Part shown: piece after piece, positions 29,079 to 36,968 of the stretch
Numbering within the stretch: the first letter of the stretch is position 1
Layout of the letters: each line of letters opens with the position of its first letter
DNA from: Pedococcus cremeus
Lineage (GTDB): Bacteria > Actinomycetota > Actinomycetes > Actinomycetales > Dermatophilaceae
Assembly (NCBI RefSeq): GCF_900111375.1
Contig: NZ_FOHB01000003.1
Coordinates: 372,001 to 436,000, forward strand
DNA length: 64,000 nucleotides
Direction of reading: 5' to 3'
Notes under the pieces: model-generated
Database searches by the model: none
Seen by the model: the letters and a program-made list of their open reading frames with translations, nothing else
Told to the model about the DNA's origin: nothing
Translations under genes and position numbers: made by a program

Positions 29079-29683
29079 CGATCCGCCTGCTGCTGGCCGA
29101 CGACCAGGCGCTCGTGCGTGGGGCGCTGGCCAGCCTGCTCGACCTCGAGGCCGACATGGAGGTGGTGGCCGAGGTGGGCCGCGGCGACGAGGTCGTCGAT
29201 GCCGCGCTCCGGCACACACCGGATGTCGCGCTGCTCGACGTCGAGATGCCCGGGCTCGACGGCATCGCCGCCACCGCAGCCCTTCGCCGGGCGGCGCCGG
29301 GCGTGAAGGTCATGATCGTCACGACGTTCGGGCGACCGGGATACCTGCGCCGGGCGCTGGAGGCAGGTGCCAGCGGCTTCGTCGTCAAGGACACCCCGGC
29401 CCGGCAGCTGGCCGAGATGGTGCGTCGCATCCACGCCGGGCTGCGGGTCGTCGACCCCGACCTCGCCGCCGACTCGCTCGCGGGTGGCGAGTCACCCCTG
29501 ACGCCACGCGAGACGGAGGTGCTGCGAGCGGCGCGACGGGGTGGCTCGGTCGCCGACATCGCCAAGGAGGTCGTGCTGTCGGAGGGCACGGTGCGCAACC
29601 ACCTGTCGTCGGCGATCGGAAAGACGTTGGCGCGCAACCGTGCCGACGCCGTGCGCATCGCAGAGGAGAGCGGCTGGCTCTAG
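29075..29683 (+). CDS. NarL/DesR-family response regulator
   Basis: 202 residues. Receiver domain 1-120 with phospho-Asp D55 (VALLDVEMPG), acidic pair D9/D10 (LLLADDQ) and switch Thr/Lys (IVTTFGR, VVKDT). LuxR-type HTH at ~138-195 (LTPRETEVLRAARRG, IAKEVVLSEGTVRNHLSSAI). Cognate of the preceding kinase through the ATGA overlap and presumed regulator of the ABC exporter operon, as in BceRS/DesKR-type modules. Confidence 0.92.
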   Translation: MTIRLLLADDQALVRGALASLLDLEADMEVVAEVGRGDEVVDAALRHTPDVALLDVEMPGLDGIAATAALRRAAPGVKVMIVTTFGRPGYLRRALEAGASGFVVKDTPARQLAEMVRRIHAGLRVVDPDLAADSLAGGESPLTPRETEVLRAARRGGSVADIAKEVVLSEGTVRNHLSSAIGKTLARNRADAVRIAEESGWL

Positions 29684-29699
29684 GCGGTGCCGACCCGCT

Positions 29700-29721
29700 C
29701 CGGAGGGCTGGGGCTCTCCGG
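29700..29721. terminator. Short hairpin between convergent genes
   Basis: CCGGAG-N10-CTCCGG at 29700-29721 lies in the 46 bp gap between the response regulator and the sulfurtransferase gene. A weak candidate shared terminator. Confidence 0.35.
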
Positions 29722-29729
29722 CCGTTCCA

Positions 29730-30557
29730 TCACGGCGTGCGGCCGGTGGCCACCGGGCGGCGCGGGTCCCTGATCCACTCGCTCCAGGAGCCGACGTAGA
29801 CCGGGGCCTCCACGCCGACCTCGTGCAGGGCCAGCGCCTGGTGGGCCGCGGTCACTCCCGAGCCGCAGTAGGTGCCCACGGCAACGCCGGGCTCGACCCC
29901 GAGGGCCCTGAACCGCTCGCGCAGCTCGTGGTGCGGCCGGAAGTGGCCGTCCGGCCCCATGTTCTCGACCGTGGGCGCCGACACCGCACCGGGGATGTGC
30001 CCGGCCACGGCGTCGATGGGTTCGGTCTCGCCGGCCCAGCGCTCGGTGGAACGGGCGTCGAGCAGCACCCCGAGCCGGGCGACCCTCGCCGCACCGTCGG
30101 CGTCGAGCAGGGGCAGGCCGCCGGCCCTGGCCTCGAAGCTGCCGTCGCCCGGTTCCGGCACCTCGGTGGTCACCGGACCACCTGACGCGGTCCAGGCGGC
30201 CAGACCGCCGTCGACCACCCGGACGGACCGCAGCCCGAAGTACCGGAACACCCACCAGGCGCGGGCCGCGGCGCTGCACGCCCCGCCGTCGTAGACCACC
30301 ACGCGGCTGTCGGCGTCGACGCCGCAGCGGCGCAGCGCCGCCTGCACCGAGTGCGCGGTCGGCATCGGGTGGCGTCCGCGAGGTCCGGGTGGCCCGGCCA
30401 GCTCGGCGTCGAGGTCGACGTAGTGGGCGCCGGGAAGGTGCGCCTGATCGTAGTCGTCGCGCCCCTTCCCGATCGCCCCGAGCTGGTACTGCACGTCGAT
30501 GACGACGACGTCCCCGAGCCGGCCACGCAGGTCCTCGGGGCTGATGAGGGCGCTCAT
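29730..30557 (-). CDS. Sulfurtransferase with tandem rhodanese domains (SseA-like)
   Basis: 275 residues from ATG 30557. The first, inactive rhodanese domain spans ~1-130 (VVVIDVQYQL ... GAHYVDLDAELAG). The second ends with the active-site loop GTYCGSGVTAAHQAL, the CGSGVT loop being typical of 3-mercaptopyruvate sulfurtransferases; thiosulfate sulfurtransferases have a CRxGxxR-type loop. GHIPGAVSAP is the usual domain motif. Divergent from the alpha/beta hydrolase gene with a 45 bp shared spacer. Confidence 0.9.
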   Translation of the reverse strand: MSALISPEDLRGRLGDVVVIDVQYQLGAIGKGRDDYDQAHLPGAHYVDLDAELAGPPGPRGRHPMPTAHSVQAALRRCGVDADSRVVVYDGGACSAAARAWWVFRYFGLRSVRVVDGGLAAWTASGGPVTTEVPEPGDGSFEARAGGLPLLDADGAARVARLGVLLDARSTERWAGETEPIDAVAGHIPGAVSAPTVENMGPDGHFRPHHELRERFRALGVEPGVAVGTYCGSGVTAAHQALALHEVGVEAPVYVGSWSEWIRDPRRPVATGRTP

Positions 30558-30602
30558 GGTGACATCCAACCGCAGCGCCAGGTGGCCGCGTAGCGTCGGG
30601 CC

Positions 30603-31349
30603 ATGACGACCCGCCTGGTGCTCGTGCACGGCACCCGGGTGAGCGGTGCCGCGTGGCGACTGCCCGCCTACCTGGAGGTGCTCGCCGGCTTCGACGTCGT
30701 CACGCCCGACCTGCCCGGGCACGGGGCGCGGCTGGAGGAGCGGTTCACGACCGACGCGGCCGTCGCGGTCATCGCCGAGGCCGTGGACGGTGGAGACCCG
30801 TCCGACCCCGTGGTGCTCGTGGGGCACTCGCTCGGCGGCTACATGGCCATGGCGTATGCCGCGCGGCACCCCACGCGGCTCGCCGGCCTGGTGCTCATCG
30901 GGGCGTCCGCGGTGCCCCGCGGACCCGGCGCCGCGGCATACCGGGCCTTTGCCTCCCTCATCCCGCGCCTCGGTGCGCAGCGGCTGGCGCGCCTGTCGAA
31001 CCGGGCGATGGTCCGGCTCACCGACGTCGAGACCGCGCGGGCGGTGCTCGACGACGGCGAGTCGTATGCCGCCACCGCCGACGCGTGGGCGGCGGTGATG
31101 GCCGACGGTGACCCCCGGCTGCTGCGCGACGTCACCTGCCCGGTGCTGCTCGTGAGCGGCCAGTGGGACCAGCTACGGGTGCATGCGCGGCGGTTCGCGG
31201 CGCAGTGCCGTGACGCGCGGGTCGTGGTCGTGCCGCGGGCGACCCACCTGCTGCCGCTGAGCCACCCACGGGTCGTCGCTACGCTGCTGCGGGACTTCGC
31301 CCTCGAGGTCGGCGGCGGCGCGGATTCGGGGCACAGTGCCACCACCTGA
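30603..31349 (+). CDS. Alpha/beta-fold hydrolase
   Basis: 248 residues from ATG 30603, with TAGCGT 6 nt upstream and no Shine-Dalgarno (leaderless). Oxyanion region LVLVHGTRVSG, nucleophile elbow VLVGHSLGGYM (Ser), an Asp in LLVSGQWDQ and the catalytic His in RATHLLPLSHP form a complete triad. It has the size of 3-oxoadipate enol-lactonase, but the diagnostic PcaD residues are not evident and the gene is 20 kb from the pca operon. Substrate unknown. Contains three copies of the window-wide octamer. Confidence 0.8.
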   Translation: MTTRLVLVHGTRVSGAAWRLPAYLEVLAGFDVVTPDLPGHGARLEERFTTDAAVAVIAEAVDGGDPSDPVVLVGHSLGGYMAMAYAARHPTRLAGLVLIGASAVPRGPGAAAYRAFASLIPRLGAQRLARLSNRAMVRLTDVETARAVLDDGESYAATADAWAAVMADGDPRLLRDVTCPVLLVSGQWDQLRVHARRFAAQCRDARVVVVPRATHLLPLSHPRVVATLLRDFALEVGGGADSGHSATT

Positions 31350-31364
31350 GACAATGCGGGCGCC

Positions 31365-32633
31365 ATGACCAGCACCGCCACCCCCACCGTCACACCCGCC
31401 GCCACCACCGCACCGCGCGAGCCGACGCCGGCAGCGGTCCCCTCCGCCACCCCCGTGCTGCCGCCGTTGCAGATCGGGCCCCACACCGTCGAGTCGCCCG
31501 TGGTGCTCGCCCCGATGGCCGGGATCACCAACCGGGCGTTCCGGAAGCTGTGCCGCGAGTACGGCCAGGAGGGGCTCGAGCGCGGTGGAGCGAGCGGTGC
31601 GACGTCGCTCTATGTCAGCGAGATGATCACCTCACGGGCGCTGGTGGAGCGGACCCCGGAGTCGATGCGGCTCATCGAGCACGACCCGGAGGAGGACCCG
31701 CGCTCGATCCAGCTCTACGGTGTCGACCCGGCGACCGTGGCCGCGGCCGTCCGGATGCTCGTCACCGAGGACCGGGCCGACCACATCGACCTCAACTTCG
31801 GCTGCCCGGTGCCCAAGGTGACCCGCAAGGGCGGGGGAGCGGCGCTGCCGTGGAAGCGCGACCTGTTCGAGTCGATCGTGACGGCCGCGGTCCGCGAGGC
31901 CTCGCCGCGTGGCATCCCCGTCACCGTCAAGATGCGCAAGGGCATCGATGACGACCACCTGACCTACCTCGAGGCCGGCCTGATCGCCGAGCGTGCCGGA
32001 GTCGCGGCCGTCGCCCTGCACGGCCGCACCGCCTCGCAGGCCTACTCCGGGCAGGCCGACTGGACCGCGATCGCCCGGCTCAAGGAGACGGTGCGCAGCA
32101 TCCCGGTGCTCGGCAACGGCGACATCTGGTCGGCCGAGGACGCCGTGCGGATGGTGGAGGAGACCGGCTGCGACGGCGTCGTGGTCGGCCGTGGCTGCCT
32201 GGGCCGGCCGTGGCTGTTCACCGACCTCGCGGCCGCCTTCGCCGGGACCTCGGCGCGGGTGGAGCCCACGCTGGGTGAGGTGACGGCGACGCTGCGCCGG
32301 CACACCGAGTACCTCGTGGACTTCTACGGCGACGAGTTCAAGGCCTGCCGCGACATCCGCAAGCACATCGCGTGGTACCTCAAGGGCTTCCCGGCCGGGT
32401 CGACGGTGCGCAACCGGCTGGCCCTGGTCGACTCGCTGGAGGCCCTCGACGCGCTCATCGCCACCATGGACGCCGACGCACCGTGGCCGGGCGATGCGGC
32501 CGAGGGGCAGCGCGGTCGCGCCGGGTCGCCGCGGAAGGTGGCGCTGCCCGAGGGGTGGCTCGAGTCGCAGGAGCTCAACGAGGCTGCACGGGAGGCCGTG
32601 GCGCAGGCGGAGCTGTCGGTCTCGGGCGGCTGA
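31365..32633 (+). CDS. dusB: tRNA-dihydrouridine synthase B
   Basis: FMN enzyme reducing uridines in tRNA, 422 residues. The Dus barrel starts at SPVVLAPMAGITNRAFRKLC, with the catalytic Cys in HIDLNFGCPVPKVTRKGGG and the FMN-binding GNGDIWSAEDA and VVGRGCLGRPWLF. The C-terminal helical tRNA-binding domain has RDIRKHIAWYLKGFPAGSTVR. The first ~35 residues are Thr/Pro/Ala-rich and non-conserved, so a later start is possible. GACAAT 9 nt before the ATG suggests a leaderless start. Confidence 0.93.
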   Translation: MTSTATPTVTPAATTAPREPTPAAVPSATPVLPPLQIGPHTVESPVVLAPMAGITNRAFRKLCREYGQEGLERGGASGATSLYVSEMITSRALVERTPESMRLIEHDPEEDPRSIQLYGVDPATVAAAVRMLVTEDRADHIDLNFGCPVPKVTRKGGGAALPWKRDLFESIVTAAVREASPRGIPVTVKMRKGIDDDHLTYLEAGLIAERAGVAAVALHGRTASQAYSGQADWTAIARLKETVRSIPVLGNGDIWSAEDAVRMVEETGCDGVVVGRGCLGRPWLFTDLAAAFAGTSARVEPTLGEVTATLRRHTEYLVDFYGDEFKACRDIRKHIAWYLKGFPAGSTVRNRLALVDSLEALDALIATMDADAPWPGDAAEGQRGRAGSPRKVALPEGWLESQELNEAAREAVAQAELSVSGG

Positions 32634-32658
32634 CCTGCGTCACTCGCCCTGACAGAAC

Positions 32659-32697
32659 GCTGCTGCCCGGCCACCGGTGGGATGGCCGAGCAGCAGC
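32659..32697. terminator. Terminator between dusB and the PfpI gene
   Basis: Arms at 32659-32672 and 32684-32697 (GCTGCTGC-C-CGGCC with GGCCG-A-GCAGCAGC) pair over 13 of 14 positions with an 11 nt loop. It lies between two convergent genes, so it may serve both. Confidence 0.7.
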
Positions 32698-32749
32698 TGC
32701 TCTGGTGGACGCATCGCGGGGGAACCCGCCCACGAGTGCGCCTTGGGGG

Positions 32750-33304
32750 CTACTGCGCGGCGACTCCGTGCGCGACGGCCTCGAGGAGCTGGCTGTTGAA
32801 GGCCGGCAGGTCGTCGGGGTTGCGGCTGGTGATCAGGTTGCCGTCGACGACGACCTCCTTGTCGACCCACTCGCCGCCGGCGTTGCGGATGTCGGTCTGC
32901 AGGCTTGGCCAGGAGGTCAGCTGCTTCCCGCGCACCACGTCGGCCTCGACGAGGGTCCACGGGGCGTGGCAGATGGCGGCGACGACCTTGCCCGACTGCA
33001 CGAAGTCACGGACGAACGCGACGGCGTCCTGGTCCATGCGCAGGGCGTCGGGGTTCGCCACGCCGCCGGGCAGCACGAGGGCGTCGTAGTCGTCGACGGA
33101 TGCGCTGGAGACGGTCTTGTCGACCGGGCGCTTCTCCGCCTTGTCGAGGTGGTTGAAGGTCTGCACCTCGCCCTCCTTCGGGCTGAGCAGCACCGGGGTG
33201 GCACCTGCGTCGCTGACCGCCTTCCAGGGGTCGGTCAGCTCGACACGCTCGATGCCCTCGGAGGCGACGAGAAAGGCGATGGTCTTTCCACTCAGATGAC
33301 TCAT
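32750..33304 (-). CDS. DJ-1/PfpI-family protein
   Basis: 184 residues, class I glutamine-amidotransferase-like fold. The nucleophile elbow is VVAAICHAPWTLVEAD (Cys-His), with the upstream acid in FLVASEGIERVEL (Glu) and the loop LPGGVANPDALR. This matches the YhbO/PfpI branch, often stress proteins with deglycase or glyoxalase activity. Function beyond family cannot be read. It ends against the MocR gene start with only 4 nt between stop of one and end of the other, both on the minus strand. Confidence 0.88.
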   Translation of the reverse strand: MSHLSGKTIAFLVASEGIERVELTDPWKAVSDAGATPVLLSPKEGEVQTFNHLDKAEKRPVDKTVSSASVDDYDALVLPGGVANPDALRMDQDAVAFVRDFVQSGKVVAAICHAPWTLVEADVVRGKQLTSWPSLQTDIRNAGGEWVDKEVVVDGNLITSRNPDDLPAFNSQLLEAVAHGVAAQ

Positions 33305-33308
33305 GTCC

Positions 33309-34802
33309 TCACCCTGCGACGGGTCCGTGGGAACCGCAAACTGAGCCGACGGCCTGCGCGAGGCGGTTCACCGCCTCCGGAATCCGTTCAGCCGTGGTCG
33401 TTCCGAAGCCCATGACGAGGCCGGGAAGCGGTGGTTGGGTGAGGAACCGTGGCGAGAGTGCCTCCACCAGCACTCCCTCGCGAGCGGCCTCCTGGACCAC
33501 GGCGACGTCGTCGACGTCGGGGCTCCTGAACCGTGCGCAGACGTGCAGGCCGGCGACGGAGGGGATGAGCTCCAGGTCGTCTGCCAGCCGTGTCGTCAGC
33601 GCCTGGAGCAGGACCTGCCGCCGCTCGCCGTAGACCCGTGCGGCCCGTCGCAGGTGCGGCCCCAGCAGGCCCTCGGCCATCAGCCGTGCCAGCGCACCTT
33701 GGGTGACCGCGTCGCCCGCCCAGTCGGTCACCCGCTTCGCCTCACGCAGGGCGGGCTGCAGTGAGGTGGGGGCGATCGCGTAGCCAACCCGCAGGAGCGG
33801 CAGCAGCGTCTTGGAGAACGTGCCGATGTAGACCACTCGTCCGTCGGGGTCGAGGCTCTGCAAGGGCTCGAGCGGTCGTTCGTCGAACCGGAACTCGCTG
33901 TCGTAGTCGTCCTCGACGATGACCGCGTCGTTGCGGGCAGCCCACTCCAACAACGCTGTTCGCCGCCCGAGCGACATCACGACGCCGGTGGGGAACTGGT
34001 GCGACGGGGTGACGTAGACCAGGCGAGCCCCCGCGGGGAGCGCCTCGACCACGAGGCCCTCGTCGTCGACGGGGACGCCGCTCACGCGGGCCCCGTGCGA
34101 CGCGAACAAGCGGTGTGCGGCCGTGTAGCCCGGGTCCTCCACCGCCACGACGTCACCCGGCTCGACCAGGACGCGGGCGACCAGGTCGAGGGCCTGCTGC
34201 GCTCCCGTCGTGAGCAGGACGTCGGTGCCGGAGGCCAGGACCGAGCGCGACATGCCGACGTGGCGGGCCACGATCTCCTCCAGCCGTCGGTGGCCTGGCC
34301 CGTCATACGTGGCGGTGCGGAGGCCCTCGGGCCGGAGCTCGGCCGACACCAGGCGGCGCCAGGTGGCGAGGGGGAACAGGGCCGGGTCCGGCACCCCCAC
34401 GGACAGGTCGTATGCCGGGCGGTCGCTGGAGCCGCCCACCGGCCCGGCGGGAGGCGCGGAGCTTGCGACGTGGTCCGGGGCCTCCAGGCCCTCCGGCCGC
34501 CAGAGCGCCCGGGGCCTGACCGTGCCCCCGCGGGCGGCCCGCGCTCCCGGTGCCCCCGCCGCCACGGCGTGGCTGACGAAGGTGCCGGAGCCGCGGCGGC
34601 TCTCGAGGAAGCCTTCGGAGACGAGTCGCTCGTAGGCGGAGGTGACCGTCCCCCTCGACACGAGGAGTCGCTCGGCGAGCACACGCGAGGGAGGGAGGCG
34701 CTCCCCGGGTGCCAGGCGGCCGTCGAGCGCGGCGGCTCGGATGGCCGCGTAGATCCGCGCGGAGCGGTCTCCCCGGTCGTCGAGGCTCACGTGGAGGTCC
34801 AC
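33309..34802 (-). CDS. MocR-type regulator (GntR winged helix fused to aminotransferase fold)
   Basis: 497 residues from GTG 34802. N-terminal GntR winged helix (~12-78; LPPSRVLAERLLVSRGTVTSAYERLVSEGFL), a Gly/Ala/Pro linker, then a fold-type I aminotransferase domain with the PLP lysine in YIGTFSKTLLPLLRVGY and VVAVEDPGY. MocR proteins such as PdxR and GabR sense PLP or PLP adducts of amino compounds. There is no pdxST here; the divergent neighbour is an amino acid permease, the most likely target. The PfpI gene follows on the same strand 4 nt later. Confidence 0.9.
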   Translation of the reverse strand: MDLHVSLDDRGDRSARIYAAIRAAALDGRLAPGERLPPSRVLAERLLVSRGTVTSAYERLVSEGFLESRRGSGTFVSHAVAAGAPGARAARGGTVRPRALWRPEGLEAPDHVASSAPPAGPVGGSSDRPAYDLSVGVPDPALFPLATWRRLVSAELRPEGLRTATYDGPGHRRLEEIVARHVGMSRSVLASGTDVLLTTGAQQALDLVARVLVEPGDVVAVEDPGYTAAHRLFASHGARVSGVPVDDEGLVVEALPAGARLVYVTPSHQFPTGVVMSLGRRTALLEWAARNDAVIVEDDYDSEFRFDERPLEPLQSLDPDGRVVYIGTFSKTLLPLLRVGYAIAPTSLQPALREAKRVTDWAGDAVTQGALARLMAEGLLGPHLRRAARVYGERRQVLLQALTTRLADDLELIPSVAGLHVCARFRSPDVDDVAVVQEAAREGVLVEALSPRFLTQPPLPGLVMGFGTTTAERIPEAVNRLAQAVGSVCGSHGPVAG

Positions 34803-34822
34803 GTGACCAGCCTAGAGTGGTC

Positions 34823-34838
34823 CAATCCAAAAGGGTTG
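34823..34838. promoter_or_regulatory. Candidate MocR operator between divergent genes
   Basis: CAATCC-AAAA-GGGTTG is an inverted repeat (5 of 6 positions) in the 51 bp spacer between the MocR gene and the permease gene. A-rich centres of this kind are common in GntR/MocR sites. Inference from position. Confidence 0.4.
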
Positions 34839-34853
34839 AATCGGCTCTTACCG

Positions 34854-36224
34854 ATGGGCCACTACGTCGCCACGCTGGCTGACATGCACTCCCGTTCGAC
34901 GCGCACGGCCCACCGCTCCGCGGGCCTCACCGTCCCCCAGGGGGCGGCGCTGACGACCGGGGCGGTGCTCGGCACCGGGGTGATCACGCTGCCCGCGGTG
35001 GCCGCGCAGATCGCCGGACCCGCCTCGATCCTCGCGTGGGTGGGACTCGTCGCGCTGTCCGTGCCCCTGGCCGGGACGTTCGGGGCGCTGGGCGCCCGCT
35101 TCCCGGACGGCGGCGGGGTCTCGACGTACGTGCGCGCAGCCTTCGGACACCGCGCCGGGGCCGTCGTCGGCTGGTGGTTCTTCTTCGCCGTGCCTGTCGG
35201 GGCGCCACCCGCAGCCATGATGGCCGGCGGCTACGTCGCGGACGCGGTGGGAGGCGGGCGTGGAACGACCGTCACCGTCGCGGTCGTGCTGCTGGCCACC
35301 GTCACCGCGACGAACGCGCGGGGGCTGCGGATCTCGGGACGGGTGCAGCTCTGCCTCACGGCGACCTTGGCGGTGCTCCTCGCCGCAACGGTGGTCGCGG
35401 CGCTGCCGGAGGCCAGGCTGGCGAGCCTTCGGCCCTTCGCACCGCACGGCTGGACCGCCGTCGCCGGGTCGGCGGCAGTCCTGGTGTGGGCCTTCGCGGG
35501 CTGGGAGGCGGTGGCGTCCTTGGCGGGCGAGTACCGTGACCCCGCCAGGGCGGTGCCCCGGGTGACGGCTGTGGCCGTCACCGTGGTGGGAACCCTCTAC
35601 GTGGCCCTGGCCGCGGTCACCCTGCTGGTCCTGGGACCGGCGGCGGGTTCCAGCACGGCCCCCCTGTCGGACCTGTTGGCGGTGTCGTTCGGCGGACCGA
35701 TCCGGGCCGTCACGGCGCTGGTGGCCGTGCTCCTCACCCTCGGCACGATGAACGCCTACCTGGCGGGCGTATCCCGGCTGGGAGCGGCGCTGGCCCGCGA
35801 CGGTGCCCTGCCGGCTTACCTCGCATCGGGCCACGAGCTCGGAGGGGTGCCGCGTCGCAGCCTGGCCCTGGTCTCTGTGTTGTCAGGGGTGTCGCTGGCC
35901 GCGGCGGCGGCGACGGGCGTCGGCCTGGGGCCCCTCATGCTGCTCGCGTCCGGGTGCTTCACCCTCGTCTACGTCGTGGGCACCGCGGCAGCGGTGCGCC
36001 TGCTGCCACGGCACAGCTGGGCGTGGCGGGGCGCCGTGGTCGCCCTGGCCTCGGTGCTCGTCCTCCTCGTCTTCATCGGGCTGCACGCCCTCTGGGCGGT
36101 CGGTGTCGGTGCTGCGGCACTGGCCTACCAGGGCTGGCGCGGGCGCCGCGATGCGCGAGAACCAGCACCGGCCCGCTCCGCGCGCGCGGTGCCCGTGCCG
36201 CTGCCACCCGAACAGCCGGTCTGA
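34854..36224 (+). CDS. APC-superfamily amino acid permease
   Basis: 456 residues from ATG 34854 (ATG 34884 is equally plausible). About 12 hydrophobic helices; helix 1 has the unwound TTGAVLGTGVITLPAVAAQIAG motif of APC transporters, helix 6 VLVWAFAGWEAVASLAGEYRDP with the conserved acidic pair. The C-terminal ~30 residues are Arg/Pro-rich. It resembles YjeH-like amino acid exporters. Divergent from a MocR regulator, suggesting amine- or amino-acid-responsive expression. Direction and substrate unknown. Confidence 0.85.
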   Translation: MGHYVATLADMHSRSTRTAHRSAGLTVPQGAALTTGAVLGTGVITLPAVAAQIAGPASILAWVGLVALSVPLAGTFGALGARFPDGGGVSTYVRAAFGHRAGAVVGWWFFFAVPVGAPPAAMMAGGYVADAVGGGRGTTVTVAVVLLATVTATNARGLRISGRVQLCLTATLAVLLAATVVAALPEARLASLRPFAPHGWTAVAGSAAVLVWAFAGWEAVASLAGEYRDPARAVPRVTAVAVTVVGTLYVALAAVTLLVLGPAAGSSTAPLSDLLAVSFGGPIRAVTALVAVLLTLGTMNAYLAGVSRLGAALARDGALPAYLASGHELGGVPRRSLALVSVLSGVSLAAAAATGVGLGPLMLLASGCFTLVYVVGTAAAVRLLPRHSWAWRGAVVALASVLVLLVFIGLHALWAVGVGAAALAYQGWRGRRDAREPAPARSARAVPVPLPPEQPV

Positions 36225-36240
36225 CTGGCATGCTCGGGCC

Positions 36241-36894
36241 ATGGTCGGAACGCCCGGGGGATCGGCGGAGCGTCCCGCCCTGTTCTTCGACGGCCCGGAG
36301 GAGTTCCGAGCCTGGCTGGAGGAGAACCACGAGACACACAGCGGGGTCTGGGTCGGCCTCTACAAGAAGCACGTCGCGCACCTCGGCCTGACCTACGGGG
36401 AGGCGCTCGACGAAGCCCTCTGCTTCGGGTGGATCGACTCGGTGTCACAGCGGATCGACGACGACACCGTGCGCCAGCGCTGGACCCCGCGCAAGCCGGG
36501 CAGCGTGTGGAGCCGGGTGAACATCGCCCACGTCGAACGGCTGACCGCCGAGGGGCGGATGCGCCCGGCCGGCCTCGCCGCCTTCGAGCGGCGGAGCGAG
36601 GAGCGTTCCGGCATCTACTCGTTCGAGCGCGGCGAGGTCACCCTGCCGGACGACTACGAGCAGCGTCTGCGCGCCCACCCGGCCGCCGCCGCGTTCTGGG
36701 ACGCCGCGACGCCGTCGTACCGGAGGGTCGTCACGTCGTGGGTCCTCGACGGGAAGCAGGAGGCGACCCGCGAGAAGCGGCTGGCCCAGCTGGTCGACGA
36801 CAGTGCGAACGGCCGGCTGGTCGCGCCCCAGCGCTACGGCACCACGCCGAAGTGGGTCGAGCGCGCCGCCCAGGCCGCTCGCGAGGCCACCTAG
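36241..36894 (+). CDS. YdeI/OmdA-type protein
   Basis: 217 residues from ATG 36241. The sequence LFFDGPEEFRAWLEENHETHSGVWVGLYKK, TYGEALDEALCFGWIDSVSQRIDDDTVRQRWTPRKPGSVWS is diagnostic of the YdeI/OmpD-associated family, linked in some bacteria to bacteriocin or stress tolerance; the biochemical role is unknown. The C-terminal helix repeats (DYEQRLRAHPAAAAFWDAATPSYRRVVTSWVL) are complete. Starts 16 nt after the permease stop, so it may be cotranscribed. Confidence 0.85.
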   Translation: MVGTPGGSAERPALFFDGPEEFRAWLEENHETHSGVWVGLYKKHVAHLGLTYGEALDEALCFGWIDSVSQRIDDDTVRQRWTPRKPGSVWSRVNIAHVERLTAEGRMRPAGLAAFERRSEERSGIYSFERGEVTLPDDYEQRLRAHPAAAAFWDAATPSYRRVVTSWVLDGKQEATREKRLAQLVDDSANGRLVAPQRYGTTPKWVERAAQAAREAT

Positions 36895-36968
36895 CCCTGG
36901 CGTCCTCGCCTCCGCCTGGTTGGGGCGACGTGGTCGGGTTCACCTTGCTGCCGCCTAGAGTCAGCACC

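Noticed and set aside
30603-31349. Assignment of the alpha/beta hydrolase as the missing PcaD
   Set aside because: Size and triad are generic and it lies 20 kb from the pca operon; there is no specific sequence support.
33999-36224. A 741-residue plus-strand frame ending in the permease
   Set aside because: The first ~285 residues are antisense to the MocR gene; APC transporter homology begins only near 34854.
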